DNA from: Lota lota
Lineage: Eukaryota > Chordata > Actinopteri > Gadiformes > Lotidae
DNA: 64,000 nucleotides
Reading direction: 5' to 3'
NCBI GenBank assembly: GCA_026745465.1
Contig: JACYXH010000477.1
Coordinates: forward strand, 1,076,501-1,140,500
This document shows positions 24,213-55,037 of this stretch, piece by piece (within the stretch, counting starts at the first letter, position 1; every line of letters starts with the position of its first letter). The position numbers were made by a program, and so were the translations under genes. Below the pieces are notes generated by a model that worked only from the letters and a program-made list of their open reading frames with translations, searched no databases and was not told the DNA's origin.

Positions 24213-27200
24213 TACCTGCATGCAATCTGCCCATTTGATCAAATTGGCATTTTGGAGGAGTACAAAAGCTGTCTTGAAGAGCTCATGTATTCTCTTCACA
24301 TGAATGGGATGGGGTTTAGCACAAGGAGTAGGGCACACAATCCAGCTTTCAGACCATCTGCCTTTCCAGGAAAGATCCCAACGACTATTCAAGGACTATT
24401 GCATGCTGGCATCATTAAGGAATAACACAGCCAGTATGCATCCCCCATAGTTATTGTAAGGATAAAGAATGGAACCATCCGATTGTGCATTGATTACCTC
24501 AATAACAGGACTGTCCCAGACTTGTATACAACCTGTTAGATCCGTCACTTTGTGAAGCTTGTCCTGTTACGGTTGTTAACAAATTGATGGGGAGATTCAC
24601 CAAGCCCCTAACTACTGTATACCAGACGCCTACCCCGCTTGCTTCGGCGCCCTACCTCTGGGCATAACCCTGTCCAGAACCATGGCTGCCGATCTCGTCT
24701 GTGTAGTAGCTCTCCCCTGGAACCTGTGCACTTGGAAGTTTGCTGGGATTATTTAAGAGTTTGGATATATTTAACTCTAGGGATATGTTTCTTCAATGGT
24801 GACTAAGTAACCTCTTAGAATCATGATTCTTGTTCCTCTCTACCGTTTCCTTTGTTTGTGGTGTGGAATAGTATCAATTGCAGGGGAGAAAGGGAAAAAA
24901 TCCCTTTCTGAAACATGGCCGAAAAAGTTGTATTAGTTTTCTTCTGTCCGTAATTCTTCTGTGAGCCCGCAGCTGTAAGCCTTCATAACCCCTTAGGGCT
25001 ATGGGAGGAATCCTCTCTTCGGAGAGTAGGCGGTCAAGGTTTTTTGGACACAGATGAATCAACATTACTTGACAAACCCAATGTATTGATGATGCTCTGA
25101 AGAGCCTAACAGGAAGTCAATTGATCTATGTCCTTGATCTAAGAGGTGGACATTACCAAATCGCCATGGCTAAGGAGGATAAGGAGAAAATTGAATTAAT
25201 CTGCCCACTAGGGTTCTTCTAGTTTGAGAGGACACCTCAAGGAGTCACAGGGACTCTGGCCTCCCTACAACAATTGATGGAGAAGGCTCTTGGGGAAATG
25301 AAACTCCTGGAAGTCCTGGTTTATCTGGATGACTTTATTGTCCTTAGGAAAACTATTGAGAACACAAGGAAAGACTCCTCATAGTTTTCCATAGGTTGGG
25401 CGAGGTAGACTTAAAACTCTCATAAGACAAATGCAAGTTTTGCCAGAAAAAGGTAAGATACCTGGGACATGTTGTCTCAGCTGAGGGAGTAGCTCCTGAA
25501 CCCACTACGGTAGTAGCACTCACCACCTGTCTGCAGCCCAACGACCTAAAGAGTCTGAGCTCTTTCTTAAGAGTTTTGTGGGTATTATTGATGATTCATA
25601 GAAGGTTATGCGTCCATTGTCAAGCCGGTAACAGTCCTAACAAAAGGCAATGCCCCTGCTAAAAAGGGTCAACAGAAATCAAAGGCTATTCTGGATTAGT
25701 CTGAGCCCTTTGGCTCAAGGTGGGATCCAGACTGTCAGAACGCCTTCCAAACGTGATTAATTGTCTTACCAACGCCCCAGTGTGAGCATCTGTCTACCCC
25801 AACAAGCCATATATCTTGCATCTAGATGCTAGTCTGATTGGCCTTGGTGCCGCCAAACATCTGGAACACCCAGATGGTCTCAGACCAGTCACTTTGGCAA
25901 GCAGGATATTGAATCCAGCAGAAAGAAACTACCTGATTCACCATTTAGAATTCCTGGCAATCAAATGGGCAGGGGTCGACAAATTTCATGACTATATGTA
26001 TGGGGCAAAGTTTACACTGAGAACTGACAACCCACTTACTTACGTGCTCACAACTGCGAAACTCAAAGTTTCCGGACACCATTGGCTTGCTGCCTTTCAA
26101 CGTAACATCTTGTACTGACCGAGTAGGCTTGATGTTGATGCTGATGACAACTGATGACAACAGAACCTTACACAATCTGGTGTCGAATCTGTCTGCCAGC
26201 AAATCTGTAGTCCCGACTCTCCAGAAGATTCCCCCAGATCTGTAGATTAGTTATTTCCCCGTTGTATCCATGGCATGCCCCTACAATTGTCACTAAAATC
26301 AATGTGACAAATTTCCAAAACCACTCTAATCCATGCACAGAAAAACATCCAAGTTCATACAAATAAATGTATATTCCAGTCTTGAAATGTCACTAATGAA
26401 ATATGAGATGTGCTACCTTTAGAGTTTCGGACCATTGTTCTCAAAGCCATACATAATGACCTTGGACATCTGGGTGTAGAGAGAACCAAAACCTGAACCA
26501 GTCAAGCTCTTCTTGCACAGAATCGGAAAGCTCAGATGGTAGCCAGAATCTGGTAGACAAGTATTTCAATCACTATGCGCTGCCGGCCCAACTCCATTCT
26601 GAAAAAAGAGCTCCTGGGGATGATAGGGATCCAAAACTCAGCCACCACCCCTTATCACCCTGAGGAGACCCTCAGCCAGAGTGCTTTAATTGCACTCTCT
26701 TGTCCAAATTCGGGACCATGAACCAAGCAAAAAGGATGAAATGGAGTCACCATGTAGGCTACTTGGTTGATGCAGATAACAGCACCAAGTGTGACACCAT
26801 AGGGCATTCTCCTTTCTTTTGAATGTTTGGCAGAGAAGCGAGACTTCATGTGTAATTCTGTTTTCGGACCTCACCGGACGGCTGTGAGGAAAATGTTCTC
26901 ATGACTAGGCAAAATTAAATGAAGACATGAAATAAGCCTTTCGGCTAGCTGTTGCTACTGTGAACAAAAAAAGATCAAAGAATAAGAGGGCTTTGCTGGA
27001 GCTCAGTCCTGTCATTTATCATTGTAGATCCATTATCCAACGTCCCTGTTTTCAAAGTACAACCTGAGAATGGAAAGAAATGCAACAAAACCTTCCACCG
27101 TGATCACCTTTTGCCAATCAAGCAAATGGTGACATTGACGCAAGAGGAGAGACCTAAAGAATCTCCAGTTAGGCCCAAAACTCCATCTGAAACCCAGAGA

Positions 27201-27560
27201 AGGTTCACTCACCCATAATCACATCCAAACATGTGATTTCCACCGACTCCATGGATTAGGATTATACCCACACAGTGGAAATGATTAAAAGAAGGCCTAA
27301 GACAGCCTGTATAATTAAGTTCCCCAGACAGAGGATGACGATCAACATACTCACCTGGAGGATGACCAATCAGAGATTAGAAGCTCTGAAGAAGACAAAT
27401 AGAATCGTACTGCTCAAGAGGATGCAGAATCTGCCAATGGTAGCAACAGTGACTACGTCAGAGCCCACACCAGAACAGACAGGCCTAAAAGGCCAGTCAA
27501 ACCAAGTAAGGTTAACAACGTTGGGTACCTGGCTGGAATGCGATTGTGATGCCATGGGCT
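24165..27560 (+). pseudogene. decayed Ty3/gypsy-type LTR retrotransposon pol remnant
   Basis: Pieces of a gypsy-like polyprotein occur in order on the plus strand, broken by stops and frameshifts. Reverse transcriptase fragments lie at about 24380-24530 and 25080-25370, the latter including the YLDD active-site motif (about 25321-25332). A connection/RNase H-like region, beginning HLDASLIGLGA, is at 25816-26115. Integrase pieces follow: the HNDLGHLGVERT zinc-binding region near 26450 and a TTPYHP piece near 26645, with much of the catalytic core missing. A C-terminal HRDHLLPI piece sits near 27100. No gag and no flanking LTR pair were found. It is not functional; a solo LTR has landed inside the RT region. 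Confidence 0.85.
24534..25074. mobile_element. solo LTR-like insertion inside the gypsy remnant
   Basis: A 541-base block starts TGT and ends ACA and is flanked by the 4-base duplication AACC (24530-24533 and 25075-25078). The reverse transcriptase reading frame of the host element stops making sense at its left edge and resumes at its right edge. These are the marks of an LTR that inserted and then lost its internal part by recombination. No second copy is present in the window. Confidence 0.7.
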
Positions 27561-28930
27561 TAATAATGGGTACGCGCATGCACACTCAATCAAGTGCACA
27601 TATTTCAATTCACCATCAGCGTTTAAATAAAAGTATGCAGTTTACACATGTGGCGGGAGCGGGAGCTGAGGTCTAAGATTTAAGGATATAGCCTGACTAC
27701 GCCCACGCCCTGACTACTTCCACCCTGGGAAAACTCACAATATTAGACATACACTTATCCAATAAAGAGCGCACTGGTTCGTTCACTAATGAAAGTCAAA
27801 GACGTGTTGTTTCCAAAAACAAAATCTTGCTTGAACGCCATCTTGGCTCCCGGCGGTGAACTTCACCAGCTGTCCTATCAAAACAGAGATAAGCATCACG
27901 CACCAATCAGAGAGTAATATAGGAGACAGAGCCATGTTTTCAAATACTCAACTATCTTCATCTAGTCTAAGTCGTTCGCTTGGTTTAACCAAAAAGATTT
28001 GACCATAATACATTCGTCTGTTCATGTCTGTTGCTGTCGCAGTGTTTTGGCATGAGAATTGTTTGGGCATGAGAATTGTTTGGGCAGGGTGAGAGTGTGA
28101 GGCTGAAGGTGATCGCGTGTGTCACGCCAGAAGCGTGAAACTTGGCAACCCTGGGTTAACATATTATGAAGAGCCAGGCAGGTCCAGAGATCAACCCTTG
28201 GCTTTTGTGCATCAACTACAACGGTTCACTAAACAATGTTCACTTAACAAAGATTATGAAAATATAATGCACATTTCTCGCTATAAATGTTTTCGACACT
28301 GAGGTTAAAAATGTTTTACAACTACAGTATGATGTGAAAATGTTGGTTTGATTGTGTTTTGGTTTCTCAGCAGAACCCCATCAACCACAATACAGAAAAA
28401 AGTAAAACAACTACAAGTACTGGCTGATTTCCATCCCCCCAGAGCACTTCAGATGAGAAGGAAGAGGAAATAGTGGAGAGATCCATTCGTACTTATGGAC
28501 TCCTTAAGTCAAGTCAAGAATAAAATATAAAAATTAAACCCAAGAAGAAAGGGTTACAGTTAAATCAAAAGTATGTAATCAGGCCTTGAAAAAATGATTC
28601 TGCTGTCCTTACCTCATCTGAGTTTGTCTTTATTCAGCTTTAGGTGTACAAGAACCTCTGCCTTAGCTTAACGGGAAAGCAAACTTCAGCAAGCAAGTTG
28701 TTATAAATAATATTTATTATTAATATATAACACATTTGGATACATTTTAGCTGTTTCTTCTTACAACTGGTAATTTGCTAGTCTAACTTCTGTTGAGTTT
28801 AACTCACTGCTATAAGAATAAGGTTATAAAAATATAAAGTATCAGCACTATACTATCAACAGTATAAATAAGCATTCAGCAGGTCAACTTGAGATGAATG
28901 TTTAGCCATTAAGACCAGAATTCAGATTTA
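27561..28930. other. intergenic, no gene recognised
   Basis: Between the retroelement remnant and the hatching-enzyme duplication. Only short frames and AT-rich sequence are visible; nothing could be assigned. Confidence 0.5.
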
Positions 28931-29563
28931 TAAAATATTATCATAACGGTCTTTTAACTGCACCCATTAATACAGGTAATACAAAAGTTAGATCCAACAA
29001 GCATTCCAGAAATAACAATAAAAAAAAGGCTGTAATACAGAGACTATACAAAGATATACGGTTTGTAATTTTGGGTAAGTCATAAGAATTTTGATAATAA
29101 AGTTTATAGTAAACAGCAAATGACTACAGAATAAGTAAAATGATACATTGGCTTATACGTAAACTCTTGGCTTATATGAATGCATAAACCCTATTTCAGT
29201 TAAGAGTTTGTATTATTACAAAGTAAAGGAGAGGAATGTCTGTTGAAAATTTGTCTGGAACTCTATTACTTTCTTGCTCTTAAATTGTACATATTTTTTA
29301 ATATTTAATGGCTTTATTAATTAATTTAAAGAAATAAACCTGCAGATAACCATCCTGGCAACATGCCAGAATTCCTCAGCTGCTCAAACAGGGTCATTTT
29401 ACACCGCTATATTTACTGCATTCATTACATTTTTATTTACCTATTTTTGATCATGTGGGAATTAGCCTTATGTTCTCAAGGCAACACATATCTACAGCTT
29501 ATCTGTGGACCAAGAGGCGTTTTCTCAGAGCCTTAAATGGACAGTTCCGGAATCAATGGGGAT

Positions 29564-29571
29564 AATAAATA
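29564..29571 (+). promoter_or_regulatory. TATA-like box of hatching enzyme 1
   Basis: AATAAATA 56 bases before the ATG, preserved at 36231-36238 upstream of the sister gene. It would place transcription start near 29595. Confidence 0.45.
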
Positions 29572-29626
29572 GGGGTTCTTGAGTGGTCAATAGGTATTAT
29601 CACTGTCTCATCTGTAGGTTAGTAAG

Positions 29627-32735
<3,109 letters not shown>

Positions 32736-33144
32736 ACCGGTAAGAGTCACTCAACACCTGATTCTCCTGGCACTGTTTCAGCAGCACCCACCGTACCACT
32801 GTTGAGTAACGCCCTAATAACGGTGTCAGGAGTTAAATCTTCAGGTAGAATAGATGATTGGATGAAGCAATGACCTAAGTCTTCCATTCCCCATGTAGAT
32901 TCATTGTGTTCACAACGTTGCATGAATGATAGAATATGATGGTTAGCAAGTGGTCTGTTTTTCTATGCAGTTCATCGAATGATTACTTCATGTTTCCATT
33001 TCTCTACTTTGTCTTTGTAACAGGTGACCAAGATTTACATTGGAGTACATCGTCTAATCACAGTGAAGTCTAGAGACATTGGTTTTTATTCTGAGAGTGT
33101 ATTGAGACCATCACAAGGTTTGACCTTGTATTGTGTTTTTTACC

Positions 33145-33150
33145 AATAAA
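33145..33150 (+). other. poly(A) signal of hatching enzyme 1
   Basis: AATAAA 122 bases after the probable 3'UTR acceptor, conserved at 39896-39901 in the sister gene. Confidence 0.7.
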
Positions 33151-34403
33151 CCACTTAAACATTCACCAAGCCTTTGTGTTCATTTACCTACATTTTACTA
33201 TTCTGAATCGTGGTCAACGTCTTGATCATTGCAAACCCTGGTCTTGCATAACAGAGACTGTAGATGTGCACAGGGTGCATCTCAGCAAGGTGAAATAGTA
33301 TTTTGGCAAAGTGGTCAATGTTTGAGTCAAGAAGCCTAATGAGGTCATGAAACGACCATAGATGGAAGTGATGAGGTCATGAATCGACCATGGATGGAAG
33401 TTTGATAAGAACAAACAATTTACATATTTTTGAGTATTTCAAAAAACCACAATATAGCCATGTAGAGTTCACTATGCTGCTCTTAGCTGATGTTGATGCT
33501 TTTCAATTTCAACTTGATACGTTTCATATATATGTAATATATGTTTGGCTTATATAATGTACGTAGAAAAAGAGCTAAGCAACGTTGATAATGTATGTTG
33601 ATTTTGTAACGAAAGTGACGTTATGACACTAGGCTCGTGTTGACGAGAGTTGTATATCTTTAATCCCTACTAGCACTGTTTATTTGGTTGTCATGACTTT
33701 GTGAGTGATTTACCATCGTGAAATGTCATGTTTCATGTGACACACCCCTAGAAGATTAGATTCTCTATCATAAACATTGTTAGCTAAACAAAATGCTATT
33801 CCAACCCCAAACAAAATAAGAAGCATGTAATTTAAAAAATCATGCATTTCACAACTGTGCACATGAACAGCAATAACAATCTTTTTCACATAATGTGTTC
33901 TACACAAACTATACATTAAAGCTGAAACTCAACTGATTTCAACAGTCCAAAGCATATCACTCTGTGACTAATATTGGTCAAGAAAGTTTGTTATTGAAAA
34001 AGAAATCAAGAACAAACTTCAACTTTTGCAACTAAGCATGGTGTTTACAATCACTGTACAGTAAAGAGAGGGTTTCAGAGGAAATAGGTAAATTGCCTTC
34101 AATCAGAACACATATTCTTCATCGCCATCTGGTGGCCATATGGTGCAATTGCGATTGTTTTGTTTGGTGTCGTTGAATTAATTATATTCGCCCTGAGGGG
34201 CGAGGGGTAAAGTGTCAAAATGGGTTCTCAAGATATCTACCCCAAGTTTATATTGTCAAATTTGAGGAGGTGGGGAACAATGGTTTTCAAAACAATATTA
34301 AGTATACTATTAAGTAAAAATGATCATAACGGTCTTTTTTACTGCACCCATTAATACAGGTAATATAAAAGTTAGATCCAACAAGCATTCAAGAAATAAT
34401 TAA

Positions 34404-35700
<1,297 letters not shown>

Positions 35701-36230
35701 AATAATAAAAGGCTGTAATACAGAGACTATACAAAGATATATGGTTTGTAATTTTGTGTAAATCATAAAAATGATAATAAAGTTGATAGTAAACAGCAAA
35801 TGAAGTAACATGATACATTGTTTTACATAAGCTCTTGGCTTATATGAATGCATAAACCCTATTTCAGTGAAGAATTTGTATTAGTACAAAGTAAAGGAGA
35901 GGAATGTCTGTTGAAAATGAGTCTGCAACTCTATTACTTTCTTGCTCTTAAATTGTACATGTTTTTTAATGCTTAATGACTTCATTAATTAATAAAAAAA
36001 ATAAACCTGCAGATAACCATCCTGGCAGCATGCCAGAATTTCTCAGCTGCTCAAACAGGGTCATTTTACACCGCTATATGTACTGCATACATTACATTTT
36101 TATTTACCTATTTTTGATCATGTGGGAATTAGCCTTATGTTCTCAAGGCAACACATATGTACAGCTTATCTGTGGACCAAGAGGCGTTTTCTCAGAGCCT
36201 TAAATGGACAGTTCCGGAATCAATGGGGAT

Positions 36231-36238
36231 AATAAATA
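36231..36238 (+). promoter_or_regulatory. TATA-like box of hatching enzyme 2
   Basis: AATAAATA in the same context and distance as at 29564-29571. About 230 bases upstream of both genes are nearly identical, so they probably share regulation. Confidence 0.45.
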
Positions 36239-36293
36239 GGGGTTCTTGAGTGGCCAATAGGTATTAACACTGTCTCATCTGCAGGTTAGTAAG

Positions 36294-39495
<3,202 letters not shown>

Positions 39496-39895
39496 ACCGG
39501 TAAGAGTCACTCAACACCTGATTCTCCTGGCACTGTTTCAGCAGCACCCACCGTACCACTGTTGAGTAAGGCCCTAATAACGGTGTCAGGAGCTAAATCT
39601 TCAGGTAGAATAGATGATTGGATGAAGCAATGACCTAAGTCTTCCATTCCCCATGTAGATTCATTGTGTTCACAACGTTGCATGAATGATAGAATATGAT
39701 GGTTAGTAAGTGGTCTGTTTTTCTATGCAGTTCATCGAATGATCACTTCATGTTTCCATTTCTCTACTTTGTCTTTGTAACAGGTGGCCAAGATTTACAT
39801 TGGAGTACATCGTCTAATCACAGTGAAGTCTAGAGACATTGGTTTTTATTCTGAGTGTATTGAGACCATCACAACCTTGTATTGTGTCTTTTCCC

Positions 39896-39901
39896 AATAA
39901 A
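39896..39901 (+). other. poly(A) signal of hatching enzyme 2
   Basis: AATAAA matching the signal at 33145 in the duplicate. Confidence 0.7.
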
Positions 39902-40987
39902 CAACATAAACATTCACCAAGCCTTTGTGTTCATTTAGCTACATTTTACTATTCTGAATCCTGGTCAACGTCTTGACCATTGTAAACCCTGATCTTGCAT
40001 AAAAGAGACTGTAGATGTGCACAGGGTGCAACTCAGCAGGGTGAAATAGTCAGTTGGCAAAGTGGTCAATGTTTGAGTCTAGAAGCCTAATGAGGTCATG
40101 AAACGACCAAAGATGGAAGTGATGGTCATGAATCGACCATGGATGGAAGTTTGATAAGAAAAAACGATATACATATTTGAATCTTTAAAAAAAAAAAAAC
40201 ACAATGTAGCCATGTAGGGTTCACTTTGCTGCTCTTGCATTTCAATTTCAACTTGATATGCAAATGTTTCATATATATGTAATATATGTTTGGCTTATAT
40301 AATGTCCATAGAAAAATAGCTAAGCAACGCTGATAATGTATGTTGATTTTGTAACGAAGGTGACGTATGACACTAGGCTCGTGTTGAAAGAAGAAAAAGC
40401 TAACCTGGTATTCCCAGTCGCTTTCCCATCCAATTACTAGCCAGGCCTGACCCTTTCAGATATTCTGCAACAAATTAGCTTTATGATGAGTTACAATACA
40501 CTTCTTTGGTTGAGAGGTGGATCCCGAACAAGGGCAGCAAGTAACAAAAGTACACACAAAACATAGAAACGACTACGGAAACTGTTCTCAATGAATGCAT
40601 GTCTTTTAATAATTGAGTGTGATTTAGTTACAATAATATATTTGTAAAAGTGTATGTACAAAGTAACTTCTGATAATAACATACAAAAGAAATTCAGAAA
40701 TACCACCTTTTACCATGGCACAGTTGGGCCACATTTATTGTGCATGAGCATGATTTTTTTGCATAAATCTGCCAACAATTTATTTAGTCCTAAAAAGTGC
40801 AACTGGGGAGCTTAATAGTACCTGAGATGTTAAAATATACCTTGTTACTGTTCTGTACAAAATAGAGGTAACAGCACATCAAAAATAATAATATTGTATA
40901 TTATAGTATTATTAGTTGACAATATTTACGTTGAGGATCTCATTAATTTGGTTAAAATCTCTTCACGTGGTTAAAACTATTTAAACA

Positions 40988-51923
<10,936 letters not shown>

Positions 51924-52212
51924 CTATGAAGCAGAACACAGCAAGTCAAAACACAAAGTAGTAATTCAAATCACATGAGGAAGAAGTTGAGTGAATACAA
52001 TGTGATCTCCAAGCCTACATTGCGAGGTGCTCGTCTGTCCTGGGAACGGAGATGGGCTGTGTGAGCAGCACGCCAGTTCAGAGTCTACAGAATCAGAGCG
52101 TTGTTGACCTCCACAGAGGTGCTGACAGAGAAGCCCACTATGGTGACTTGCCTGCAGGTCCCTGTCCAATGGTGCATCTGGAGCAGAAGTGCAACAACCA
52201 AACACAGACCAA

Positions 52213-52220
52213 AGAGAATA

Positions 52221-52286
<66 letters not shown>
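52213..52286. repeat. (AAT)n trinucleotide microsatellite
   Basis: About 24 AAT units upstream of the recognised cax1 exons. The poly-Leu, poly-Ile and poly-Asn frames over it are artefacts. Confidence 0.95.
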
Positions 52287-52287
<1 letters not shown>

Positions 52288-53058
52288 CGTGACACACATT
52301 CATGTATTGTCAATCTCTGTAAACTGTAAGCTATGAGTAAAGGGTTACGATTCTGTGAAAAGGGCTGCTGGCGATACGAAATAAAATCATTAGGCTATTG
52401 TCTGGTCTAGTCTGGCGGAGGATTGTTTTGCTACCATTCAAGTGTAGCCTCTTCATCTCGTAAGGTTGACAGGATTATTTCCTTGACAAAACATACTCAA
52501 CAAAACCATTAAAGTTACAATTTCAAGCTTCTCCTTTCCAATATCAGTTTCACCATGAGTTCAGTTCCGTATGTACATTTGCTTTTCAACTGCATGGTAA
52601 TTTGGTGAGCATGTGAAGCGTAAAGTGTAACAAGCCAAATCGAATTAGCCTAGGCTAATTCGATTTGTTCCATTTCGATTTGTCTACATTCACACTCTAG
52701 TGTGGATGTAGACGTAATTGAACATAAAGAGTTAGTTCTCAATTAGTAGTAGTTAACACTAAATAAGATGCGTCCCCAATCTGTACGTTATAGGTCCTGA
52801 TGTGTGTGCAACCTAACATTAGGCAAATGTATAACGTTCTGTAAATCGCTCACGTCGTATTTCTGCTGTGCCATTGCCGCTATTGCCTCGAATGAACAAT
52901 CGGGTTCCTATACTGCATTTGCTCCCAATTAATGACACAACAGAACATTACGAGGCGGACCGTTTATTTACAGAACAAGGGCACGACCAGCTTGTTACAT
53001 AAAAGTTACGGCTGCTTTGGCTTACTACCGCGTATTTGTTTGACCTTACCTTGACCAT

Positions 53059-54970
53059 CGGTCAGCCTTCTTTTCCTGTTTTTCGTGTCTGTGTGTGCGT
53101 TTGAAGAATATGACATATCTGCTACTACAATGGCCTGCCTTAAAACGCGGATGGAAACACGCTTCTTCGTCGGCGACGCGACACTTCAGAACAGGCGCAC
53201 TGCCTCACGGATTAGACGACTTGGCATTGTGGGAAGCGTAGGCCAATTTCTTATTGGTGCATTTTCTCCCCAAAACATATTTCGATCTTAAATTGAGCAA
53301 AGAACTTAAAATAAATCAACTTTATTGTGACATTCTTTAGTTGTATATGTGCTGACAAAATCTTGCATATGCTCGTACTTCCAATAGGCTGCAGTTTCAG
53401 GACCGCATTTCTGGGACCCATCAATGTGAGCCACTCACACTTCAGCTTACTAACATTGACTTGCTGTCAAATTCGAGACCATAATAAACAATTAAAACTG
53501 TCGTTCTTCTTGTCCATGTGCGCCGGCGAAAGTGAGTTTATTTTTCCTAAGATGGCGTGGCAAATTACGTTTAGATAAAGGTCTACATCAATAAATTGCT
53601 TATTTTTAGCTGGTTAGATGGTTAAGTGTAGGTGTTAGGTTAGAGATGGTTCAGTTTAGGTGTTAGGTTACAAATGGTTAAGTTTAGGGTTAGGGTAAGT
53701 GTAGTATATTGGATACACTAACTATTACCTATTAACTGGACTGCCACAGACTTTGCTCATGACTCATTTATTGAGAACCCGAAAACGTGGCTCTCCAGCA
53801 TAGCGACCATACATCAACTGGCTACCTCACGATAGAGAGCAGATTACTGTACCCAGCAATGGCACTACTGCCCCTAGTGGTCAGATGTAAGTTTCCCACT
53901 CTACAACACAAGTTTATGTATTAGGTTAGAGATGGTAATGTTTAGGTAAGCGTTTAGGTTACAGATGGTTAAGTTTAGAGATGGCAAAGTTTGGGGTTAG
54001 GGTTGGTTCAGGTATTATTTTAGATATGCTTACATATAGGTAGCCTATTAGGTAAGCTACGTATGTTTCATCACGTTTGTGTGACATGAATTATTCTTCG
54101 TATGAAACTGAAGTCCTACTATTGCAGGCCCTTACTCCATATTTCAGGTAGGCCACCACTAGATTGCGACAAAGCATCTCGAAATAAGGCAATTCATCAT
54201 ATGCCAAGTTTGATCCTATTTCAATTTTCATTCAGAGCCAAAACACCGTCAAGCTCAACCTTCTACCACAGCCTGTCACAATGCCAATATTTCCATTGAA
54301 ATATAAAACACACAGAAGGTTGCCCAACTACGTTGCAATGCTTGGTAAATTAACGCAGCTGTGAATATGCAAATAAATGGTTGCATGTTTAAATAAATGT
54401 GTAAATGTTTAATGTAAAAAGCAAAATGGTCATAAAGACACCCAACACAACACAAGTGTAAATGATGGGATTTATTTGATCCATCACACAAAATGCTTCA
54501 AAATAGCATATATTTCTATTTTGTTTTATATGTATTCGGCTACCATGTGTTATTGCAGAACGGCAAACAGACAGATAGATAGATGGATAGATAGAGAGAT
54601 GCATGCTGTGAAAAAGGTTTCCTTCTGACATTGCTAGTATTCTTGGAATCTACGTCCTACCAAAGATGGAATAGAGAAGTCCTATTCAATGTGCACTTGA
54701 AAAGTAAATATTTGCTGGCAAATAAAGTTTACAGGTCAAACAGACCTTAGTTAAAGTCATTATGACCAAAATGTGACCTTTGTCAATAAATATTGTCAAG
54801 TCATGTCTAGTGAAGTGATGTGATAGAACAGTTAGTTTTTGTCCTATCCTTAAAACTGATCTTGATACAAGCGATCAAAGGGTGTTAGAGGGTGTTGTGA
54901 GGAAAAACATTGACCTAACAGATGGAGGTAACCTTGGGGGTGGGGTTTATAACAAGTCACACATCAGCAC
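53059..54970. other. intergenic spacer between cax1 and the ZP gene
   Basis: No gene recognised. Two degenerate runs built on TTAGGTTA/GGGTTAGG (about 53616-53700 and 53919-54010) resemble interstitial telomere-like or common fish GTTAGG repeats. The rest is AT-rich. The part next to 53059 is probably the cax1 5' flank. Confidence 0.45.
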
Positions 54971-54971
54971 A

Positions 54972-54978
54972 TATAAAA
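54972..54978 (+). promoter_or_regulatory. TATA box of the ZP gene
   Basis: TATAAAA 66 bases before the ATG at 55038, implying a start of transcription near 55003 and a short 5'UTR. A strong TATA box is common in highly expressed chorion genes. Confidence 0.7.
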
Positions 54979-55037
54979 GCAGCAGCCAGCACGAACAGGA
55001 GTCTTGTGTATTGCTGTGATCAGTTAGATCCAAGGAA

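Noticed and set aside
27275..27676. 133-codon plus-strand frame
   Set aside because: Lies at the decayed 3' end of the gypsy remnant and has no independent gene features.
52085..52313. Poly-Leu and poly-Ile minus-strand frames
   Set aside because: Driven by the AAT microsatellite; part of the flanking sequence may be a cax1 5' exon but could not be joined.
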